Source: Chitinophagia bacterium
GTDB lineage: Bacteria > Bacteroidota > Bacteroidia > Chitinophagales > Chitinophagaceae
DNA length: 6,833 bases
Direction: 5' to 3'
Assembly: GCA_010027295.1 (NCBI GenBank)
Contig: RGVM01000141.1
Location: forward strand, 1-6,833
Shown: positions 1 through 4,509 of the stretch, piece after piece
Layout: every line of letters begins with the position of its first letter
Position numbering within the stretch: position 1 is the stretch's first letter
Made by a program: the position numbers and the translations under genes
The notes under the pieces: model-generated
What the model was told of the DNA's origin: nothing
The model's input: only the letters and a program-made list of their open reading frames with translations
Database searches by the model: none

Positions 1-117
1 GTCATCCCCTCCGAAGTGCGCCTGATGGGCACTTTCCGCGCCATGGACGAGGAATGGAGGTTCCGCGCACACGGGATCATCCGGCGGCAGGTGACGTCCA
101 TCGCAGCGGCCATGGGC
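1..117 (+). pseudogene. M20-family amidohydrolase fragment, cut off on the right by a junction
   Basis: Frame 1 from base 1 reads VIPSEVRLMGTFRAMDEEWR and then HGIIRRQVTSIAAAMG. This is the characteristic stretch of M20 aminoacylase/amidohydrolases (N-V-I-P-x-x-V-x-L-x-G-T-x-R followed by an amphipathic helix ending in AxxxG) in the dimerisation domain. In intact family members the next residues run into a conserved strand and GYP motif before the C-terminal metal-site region. Here the similarity stops after MG at about base 117 and no stop codon follows. The rest of the gene lies left of the window or is lost. The fragment is continuous in frame with the truncated moeB. The family call rests on my memory of M20 sequences; the exact enzyme and substrate cannot be given. 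Confidence 0.7.
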
Positions 118-933
118 GTCGTTGGATCATACTCGGTCACCCCACCAGGATTGGTTCGACGGAGCCTTCGGAATCCTTCCGGACTCAAGAACGCAATCCA
201 CAGGTACGACCCGTCACGAATGGGGCGAAATTCATCGAAATGTTTCGCCGTTTCGAGTTTGGACAGCGTGCATGCCGCCGTCTCGGAATACGAAGGGCAG
301 GTGGCCGTGTTCAATCTCCCCCGTCCGGACGGGACACCCGGCCTGCACTACCGTCACCTCTTCTCCTCGCCCCCGGCCCCGGGGGAGGTGCGTGACTGCT
401 CGGAGGCCGGCGTGCTGGGCGTCCTGCCCGGCATCATCGGCGCCATGCAGGCGCTGGAAGCCATCAAGGTGCTCACCGGCGTCGGCGAGCCCCTGCGCGA
501 CAGGCTCCTCATCTACGACACGCTCCGACACCGGCAGCTGGTGGTGGACATCCCTGCAGGGACCGCCTCCGAATGGAACATGCCGGCCGACGCCGATGCC
601 TATCTTCGCTTCGACTACGGCGGCTTCTGCGGACTGCCCCCGCACCGTGATATGGAGGTGGATATCTCCGCCTGCCATCCCGGCATGCGCATCATCGACG
701 TACGGGAACCCGGCGAGACGCCGCCCATCACCAGGCCGCACGAACGGATGCCCCTCTCGCACCTGAGGGAACTGCTGCGGCTCGCCGACGGGGAGGAAGC
801 CCTCTTCGTCTGCGCCACCGGACGCCGGAGCCTCCAGGCGGCAGTCATCAGCCGCGAACGGTTTCCGCAGGCCAGGGCCTACAGCCTGAAGGGCGGCATC
901 CAAGCGTTGACAGAACAGAACCCACTCCTTTGA
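1..933 (+). CDS. moeB: MoeB/ThiF-type protein (C-terminal half) with rhodanese domain; chimeric 5' end
   Basis: MoeB-family enzymes adenylate the C-terminus of the sulfur carrier MoaD (or ThiS). A fused rhodanese domain, as in MOCS3/MoeZ, then passes on persulfide sulfur. From about base 277 the translation matches the MoeB C-terminal half: EYEGQVAVFN, the DCSEAGVLGVLPG block with the conserved Cys at 397-399, then QALEAIK and LIYD. The CxxC zinc pair of E. coli MoeB is absent (YRHLF instead). A rhodanese domain follows from about 649, with IIDVRE at 691-708 and active loop CATGRRS from the Cys codon at 811. The first half of MoeB, with the GxGxxG ATP site, Arg finger and catalytic Asp, is missing. 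In its place the same open frame carries an M20 peptidase fragment and unrecognised DNA. The frame is open at base 1, so the GTG at 16 is probably not a true start. One base separates it from moaE. The rhodanese could work; the adenylation half cannot as it stands. Confidence 0.8.
   Translation, partial: VIPSEVRLMGTFRAMDEEWRFRAHGIIRRQVTSIAAAMGVVGSYSVTPPGLVRRSLRNPSGLKNAIHRYDPSRMGRNSSKCFAVSSLDSVHAAVSEYEGQVAVFNLPRPDGTPGLHYRHLFSSPPAPGEVRDCSEAGVLGVLPGIIGAMQALEAIKVLTGVGEPLRDRLLIYDTLRHRQLVVDIPAGTASEWNMPADADAYLRFDYGGFCGLPPHRDMEVDISACHPGMRIIDVREPGETPPITRPHERMPLSHLRELLRLADGEEALFVCATGRRSLQAAVISRERFPQARAYSLKGGIQALTEQNPLL
118..276. other. unrecognised, less GC-rich insert between the M20 and MoeB fragments
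   Basis: This stretch of about 160 bp is visibly richer in A and T than its flanks (for example around 226-262). In the frame shared by its neighbours it translates to an Arg/Ser/Pro-rich run that resembles neither M20 nor MoeB. Another plus frame (from about 122) and one minus-strand frame are also open across it. The minus frame contains segments such as DGSYLWIAFLSPEGF that look protein-like, but it has no start codon and I do not recognise a family. No inverted repeats, target-site duplications or promoter boxes were evident. It may be a piece of a third gene, intergenic filler at a deletion junction, or an assembly artefact. Confidence 0.5.
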
Positions 934-934
934 T

Positions 935-1378
935 ATGAGCGGACACCGGGAAAGGAACATATTCGTGCAGGGCCCCATCAATGCGGCATTCATCGGCGAA
1001 AGCATCGCAAAACATGCGACGAAGACAGCGATCGGCGGACACGGCATCTTCCTCGGACAGGTGCGGGCCGACGAGATAGAGGGCCGGAAGGTGGCGGGCA
1101 TCGAATACACCGCCTATGAGCAGATGGCCCTCGAGCGCATGACGGCCATACGGGAGGATATCTTCGCGAAATACCCGCTCACCTGCATGCATGTGTACCA
1201 CAGTCTCGGGCGCGTGGAGGCAGGCGGCATCTGCCTCCTCGTCTTCACATCGGCCGCGCACCGGCGCGAGGCGATCGACGCCTGCAGCGAGTGCGTGGAA
1301 CGCATCAAGGCCGAACTGCCCGTCTGGGGCAGGGAGCTGTTCGAGGGCGAAGGACATCAGTGGAAGGTGAACCGCTGA
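935..1378 (+). CDS. moaE: molybdopterin synthase catalytic subunit MoaE
   Basis: MoaE is the large subunit of the cytosolic MoaD2-MoaE2 molybdopterin synthase, which puts two sulfurs from MoaD thiocarboxylate into cyclic pyranopterin monophosphate. The 147-residue length is normal. Family signatures run in order: GGHGIFLGQVRAD (35-46, with Arg44 in the substrate pocket), EYTAYEQMA (57-65), VYHSLGRVEAG (87-97), AHRREA (108-113) and VERIKAELPVW (121-131), ending in HQWKVN. Lys125 aligns with the essential Lys119 of E. coli. The second E. coli active-site lysine, Lys126 in WKR, is replaced by WGR here, with Arg133 one position later. I recall WGK/WGR as common in Bacteroidota MoaE, so this is probably a lineage variant, not damage. 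ATG 935 is one base after the moeB stop, which points to translational coupling. There is no clear Shine-Dalgarno sequence. Confidence 0.96.
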   Translation: MSGHRERNIFVQGPINAAFIGESIAKHATKTAIGGHGIFLGQVRADEIEGRKVAGIEYTAYEQMALERMTAIREDIFAKYPLTCMHVYHSLGRVEAGGICLLVFTSAAHRREAIDACSECVERIKAELPVWGRELFEGEGHQWKVNR

Positions 1379-1398
1379 AGACGCAAACAGACCGACAC

Positions 1399-2310
1399 AT
1401 GGTGGACATCACGCACAAGCAGACAACCCTCCGGCAGGCCGTGGCGACAGCCGTCCTGAAGACCTCGAGGCAGGAGACCATCGACGCCGTCCTGGAGCGG
1501 CGCGTGCCCAAGGGCGACGTCTTCGAGTTCAGCCGTGCCGCCGGACTGCTGGCCTGCAAGAAGACCTATGAAGTCATCCCCGACTGCCACCCGCTGCCGG
1601 TGGAATACACGTCCATCACCCATTCGGTAGAGGGGCTCGACATCGTCGTACGCGTGGAGGTCCATACCGTCTACAAGACAGGCGTCGAGGTGGAGGCCAT
1701 GCACGGGGCCGCCGTCACGGCCCTGACGATGTACGACATGCTCAAGCCCATCGACGGCGGACTGGAGATCGGCTCCATACGCCTCGAGAGCAAGAAGGGC
1801 GGGAAGGGCGACATCAAGCACGCCTATCCCGACACGGTCCGCGTGGCCGTCGTCACCTGCAGCGACTCCGTCAGCATGGGGGCCCACGCCGATGCCAGCG
1901 GCGACCTGGTGGAGGAGAGGCTGCGAAGGCACGGCCTTTCCGACATCCGACGCATCGCCATACCCGACGACTTCGACACCGTGCAGCGGAAAGCCCGCGA
2001 ACTCGTCCAGGACGGGATGGAACTCATCGTCTTCACCGGCGGCACGGGCCTCTCAAAGCGGGACGTCACACCCGATGCGGTGCGGCCGCTCCTCGAGCGC
2101 GAAGTGCCCGGCATCATGGAGGCCGCACGCGGCTACGGCCAGCAGCGCACGCCCTACGCCATGCTCAGCAGAGGGGTGGCGGGCTTCTCCGGCGACGCAT
2201 TGCTCATGACGCTCCCCGGCTCGCCCAGGGGCGTGGCGGAAAGCATGGACGCCGTCTTCCCCTACATCCTGCACGTGTTCCGCGTGAGGGATGGCGTACG
2301 ACACGACTGA
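1399..2310 (+). CDS. moaC: MoaC-MogA fusion: cPMP synthase and molybdopterin adenylyltransferase
   Basis: This 303-residue fusion carries an early and a late Moco step. Residues 1-139 are MoaC (cyclic pyranopterin monophosphate synthase, acting after MoaA). They show MVDITHKQ, KGDVF (38-42), CKKTYEVIPDCHPL with His64, the GVEVEAM block (95-101) and MYDMLK (111-116) with Asp113 and Lys116, so all expected catalytic positions are present. Residues about 145-303 are a MogA/MoaB-type MoCF domain that adenylylates molybdopterin before metal insertion. They show VTCSD (152-156), FTGGTGLSKRDVTP (212-225), EVPGIMEAARGYG and LPGSPRGV (272-279). The same frame is open back to 1291, but ATG 1399 is chosen because MVDITHK is the standard MoaC N-terminus and the earlier start would overlap moaE by 88 bases. 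It lies 20 bp after moaE and 8 bp before the desulfurase. Bifunctional MoaC/MoaB(MogA) proteins are a known architecture, so this is not a novel fusion. Confidence 0.95.
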   Translation: MVDITHKQTTLRQAVATAVLKTSRQETIDAVLERRVPKGDVFEFSRAAGLLACKKTYEVIPDCHPLPVEYTSITHSVEGLDIVVRVEVHTVYKTGVEVEAMHGAAVTALTMYDMLKPIDGGLEIGSIRLESKKGGKGDIKHAYPDTVRVAVVTCSDSVSMGAHADASGDLVEERLRRHGLSDIRRIAIPDDFDTVQRKARELVQDGMELIVFTGGTGLSKRDVTPDAVRPLLEREVPGIMEAARGYGQQRTPYAMLSRGVAGFSGDALLMTLPGSPRGVAESMDAVFPYILHVFRVRDGVRHD

Positions 2311-2318
2311 CATACGCG

Positions 2319-3476
2319 ATGACCGGCTATCCCATCTATCTCGACCACAGCGCCACCACCCCCTGCGACCCCGCGGTGGTGGAGGAGATGCTGCCGTATT
2401 TCACGACGCATTTCGGGAATGCCGCCAGTCGCAGCCATGCCTACGGATGGATGGCCGAGGAGGCGGTGGACCAGGCCCGCGAGCGGGTCGCGGCCCTCAT
2501 CGGGGCGGAGCCGTCGGAGATCATCTTCACATCGGGCGCCACCGAGTCGGTGAACCTGGCGATGCAGGGCGTCGCCGAGGCCTATTCGGGCAAGGGCGAC
2601 CATATCATCAGCTGCGCGACGGAGCACAAGGCCGTCCTCGATGTCTGCGACAGGCTAGAGCGGAAGGGATGCCGCGTCACCCGCCTGCCGGTGGACGCCA
2701 TGGGCCATGTGGACCTCGGGGCGCTCGGGGAGGCCATCGACGACAGGACGATCCTCGTGGTCCTCATGTACGCCAACAACGAGACGGGGCTGCTCTCGCC
2801 CGTGCGCGGGATCTCGGCCATCGCCCGGAAGCATGGCGTGCCGTTCTTCTGCGACGCCACGCAGGCCGTGGGGAAAGTGCCCGTCGACGTGGAGGCCGAC
2901 GGCATCGACCTGATGGCCTTCACCGCCCACAAGCTCTACGGCCCCAAGGGCGTCGGCGCCCTCTACGTGCGGCGCAGGAACCCGCGGATGCGGCTGGTAC
3001 CGCTGCTCTACGGCGGAGGTCACGAGCGGGGACTGCGCAGCGGGACGCTGAACGTGCCCGGCATCGTGGGCTTTGGGAAGGCCTGTGCTATCTGCAGCGA
3101 TGCCATGGATGCCGAATCGGCGCGGCTGAAAGGACTGCGCGACGGACTGATAACCCCACTGTTGCGTATCCCCGGCGTTAGGCTGAACGGCGACCCGGGC
3201 GCGATGCTGCCGCAGGTGGCGAACCTGTCCTTCGCCATGCCCGGCGGCGACGGCCTCATGAGGATCATCTCGCGCGAGCTGGCCGTCTCGTCCGGATCCG
3301 CCTGCACGTCCGCCACGCTCTCGCCCTCGCATGTGCTGAAGGCCATGGGACTGAGCGATGCGGATGCACTGGCATCGGTGCGCTTCAGTCTGGGCCGCTT
3401 CACGACCGAGGAAGAGGTGCAACGCGCGCACCACTGCGTCGAGAAGGCCTTGCAAAGGCTTCGGGACGAGGTTTGA
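2319..3476 (+). CDS. cysteine desulfurase, IscS/NifS type (PLP enzyme)
   Basis: This 385-residue class V aminotransferase-fold enzyme converts cysteine to alanine and holds the released sulfur as a persulfide on its active-site Cys. Visible features, in order: IYLDHSATTPCDP (6-18), TSGATESVNLA (71-81), ATEHKAVL (100-107) with the PLP-stacking His103, YANNETG (151-157), CDATQAVGK (178-186) with Asp179 and Gln182, and FTAHKLYGPKGVG (201-213) with PLP Lys205. RSGTLNVPGIVGFG and SSGSACTSATLSPSHVL (324-340) with catalytic Cys329 follow. The SSGSACTSA loop is typical of IscS-like (group I) enzymes. ATG 2319 gives MTGYPIYLDH, the usual start for the family, 8 bp after the moaC-mogA stop. Its place in a Moco cluster beside a rhodanese-bearing MoeB suggests it donates sulfur for MoaD thiocarboxylate, as NFS1 does through MOCS3. 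It could equally serve Fe-S clusters or tRNA thiolation, so I assign no symbol. Confidence 0.95.
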   Translation: MTGYPIYLDHSATTPCDPAVVEEMLPYFTTHFGNAASRSHAYGWMAEEAVDQARERVAALIGAEPSEIIFTSGATESVNLAMQGVAEAYSGKGDHIISCATEHKAVLDVCDRLERKGCRVTRLPVDAMGHVDLGALGEAIDDRTILVVLMYANNETGLLSPVRGISAIARKHGVPFFCDATQAVGKVPVDVEADGIDLMAFTAHKLYGPKGVGALYVRRRNPRMRLVPLLYGGGHERGLRSGTLNVPGIVGFGKACAICSDAMDAESARLKGLRDGLITPLLRIPGVRLNGDPGAMLPQVANLSFAMPGGDGLMRIISRELAVSSGSACTSATLSPSHVLKAMGLSDADALASVRFSLGRFTTEEEVQRAHHCVEKALQRLRDEV

Positions 3477-3482
3477 GGACGG

Positions 3483-3500
3483 CGTAGACAAGGATCTACG
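3483..3500 (+). repeat. short inverted repeat between the desulfurase and the secreted-protein gene
   Basis: The arms CGTAGA (3483-3488) and TCTACG (3495-3500) are perfect reverse complements around a 6-base loop, in the 37-bp gap after the desulfurase stop. No T-run follows (AAAATGCC comes next), so it is not a standard intrinsic terminator. The AAGGA in the loop is 19 bases before ATG 3514, too far for a normal ribosome binding site. It may be chance, or a small structure that modulates expression of the next gene. Confidence 0.25.
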
Positions 3501-3513
3501 AAAATGCCAGGAC

Positions 3514-4323
3514 ATGGTGACAGTATCGAAGAAACGGACGATGATGCTGTTGACCGCACTCCTGCTGCAGGGCCATCCACCTGCTTGGTCGCAATCCACG
3601 CAGGAGGGTACGGAACTGCTGGTCATCGGGGTGGTGCATTCCCGCAACCGGAACGTGAACCATCGCACACTGCGCGAGGTGCTCGACAGGTATCGGCCTG
3701 ACCTCGTCCTATGGGAACAGGCCGAGCCTTTCAAACCTGTTTTCGGACTTTTTGCCGCCCATGCCCTGAGGATTGCAAGACCACCCGTCGAGCAGCTGGC
3801 CTTGCAGCGTTTCCACAGAAAGAACCGCACGATACCCATCCTGGGGTTTGACACGCTCTTGCCGTCGAGGAGGGAATGGATCAGGAAGCACTACGCCCGG
3901 TTCTACCAATTCCACGATGCGCTTGACGGGGCAGGCATGGGAGGACAGGACAGCGCGGCATATGACCTGTATGCCTCCAGCACGAATGCATTCCATGACG
4001 GATACCTGTCGGGGACGCTCGCGGAGATGAACCGCCCCGAATGCTACCGGCAGGAATTCCTGCTGGACAATCTGGAGGATGGGAACATCCGGCTGGGGGA
4101 GCGACATCTCCCCGACAGCTCGCTGGTGAGCGGGTACAGGGACTTTGTCAAAGCCGACCAGGCGCGCGATGCGTTCATGGTCCGTAGAATCCTGCAGCTC
4201 TGTACCGGGGAGAAGTGGAGACGGATCGTCGTGCTCACAGGCCTGGCGCATAAGTATTACCTCCTGGACGAGCTCGGCCATCGTGCCGGGACGAGCCTAC
4301 GCCTTAGGGATTGGATGGATTGA
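3514..4323 (+). CDS. secreted TraB/TIKI/ChaN-like protein of unknown function
   Basis: This 269-residue protein has a signal peptide: KKR at 6-8, hydrophobic MMLLTALLL (10-18) and a likely signal peptidase I site after AWS (24-26). No lipobox Cys is present, so it is probably periplasmic. The mature part begins with a strand and VIGVVHS (His42), then DLVLWEQ (Glu68). Near the end come QARDAFMVRRIL (216-227) and IVVLTGLAHKYYLLDEL (238-254, His246). An N-terminal GxxH, a strand ending in E, an (E/A)R(N/D)xxM helix and a C-terminal GxxHxxxL are the pattern of the TraB/PrgY/TIKI/ChaN-like metal-dependent fold. I infer that family; overall similarity is weak and the substrate is unknown. ATG 3514 was chosen because it sits just before the signal peptide; the open frame runs back to 3358 inside the desulfurase gene. 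It is 37 bp downstream on the same strand, so it may be co-transcribed. Base composition looks less GC-rich than the Moco genes, suggesting an accessory gene. Confidence 0.75.
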   Translation: MVTVSKKRTMMLLTALLLQGHPPAWSQSTQEGTELLVIGVVHSRNRNVNHRTLREVLDRYRPDLVLWEQAEPFKPVFGLFAAHALRIARPPVEQLALQRFHRKNRTIPILGFDTLLPSRREWIRKHYARFYQFHDALDGAGMGGQDSAAYDLYASSTNAFHDGYLSGTLAEMNRPECYRQEFLLDNLEDGNIRLGERHLPDSSLVSGYRDFVKADQARDAFMVRRILQLCTGEKWRRIVVLTGLAHKYYLLDELGHRAGTSLRLRDWMD

Positions 4324-4509
4324 CCCGGCGCAGGGCAGCAACCCGGGACCTGGGCGGTCGGACAAGAACCTTCTTCCATTGTGCCTATTTTTGCCCCGGC
4401 CGGGCTGTGCCCTGTGCGGCCAGGCCATGGGTATCCGACAGCCACGGTTCCAAGACCCGGTGGTGCATGGCCCCGGAGTGAGATAGGTGACAACCATAGA
4501 CCAGCGGTT
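4324..4509 (+). other. intergenic leader upstream of the radical SAM gene
   Basis: These 186 bp separate the secreted-protein gene from the radical SAM gene. Just after the stop there is a weak hairpin (CCCGG-GAC-CTGGG, about 4342-4354, one G-T pair) without a T-run. An A/T-richer patch (4364-4393) contains a possible -7 box. The rest (4394-4509) is GC-rich and has no homologous coding content: translated from the GTG at 4381 it gives a Pro/Gly-rich run unlike any protein I know. I compared it by eye with B12 riboswitch features and did not find a convincing match. Confidence 0.5.
4386..4393 (+). promoter_or_regulatory. possible Bacteroidota -7 promoter box (TAnnTTTG)
   Basis: TATTTTTG at 4386-4393 matches the Bacteroidota -7 consensus TAnnTTTG at every fixed position and lies in the only A/T-rich patch of the gap. 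No TTTG-like -33 element is visible at the expected spacing of about 19-21 bases. A six-position match can occur by chance about once per window of this size. If real, it would give a leader of about 110 bases before the TTG start at 4510. Confidence 0.3.

Noticed and set aside
16..18. GTG at 16 as the start of the moeB frame
   Set aside because: The M20-like similarity continues to base 1, so the GTG is an internal valine codon and the frame probably extends left of the window.
1291..1398. Earlier start for moaC-mogA at 1291
   Set aside because: It would overlap the end of moaE by 88 bases and adds residues not found in MoaC; MVDITHK at 1399 is the family N-terminus.
2291..3181. Plus-strand open frame overlapping the desulfurase in another frame
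   Set aside because: It is Arg/Gly-rich with no family features, while the desulfurase frame has all PLP and Cys motifs.
2655..3854. Minus-strand open frame of about 400 codons
   Set aside because: It lies opposite the desulfurase and secreted-protein genes, has no recognisable family, and is expected from third-position G/C in GC-rich genes.
4394..4509. Possible B12 riboswitch before the B12-type radical SAM gene
   Set aside because: A GCCACGG string is present, but the surrounding conserved B12-box sequence and the expected length and helices are not seen.
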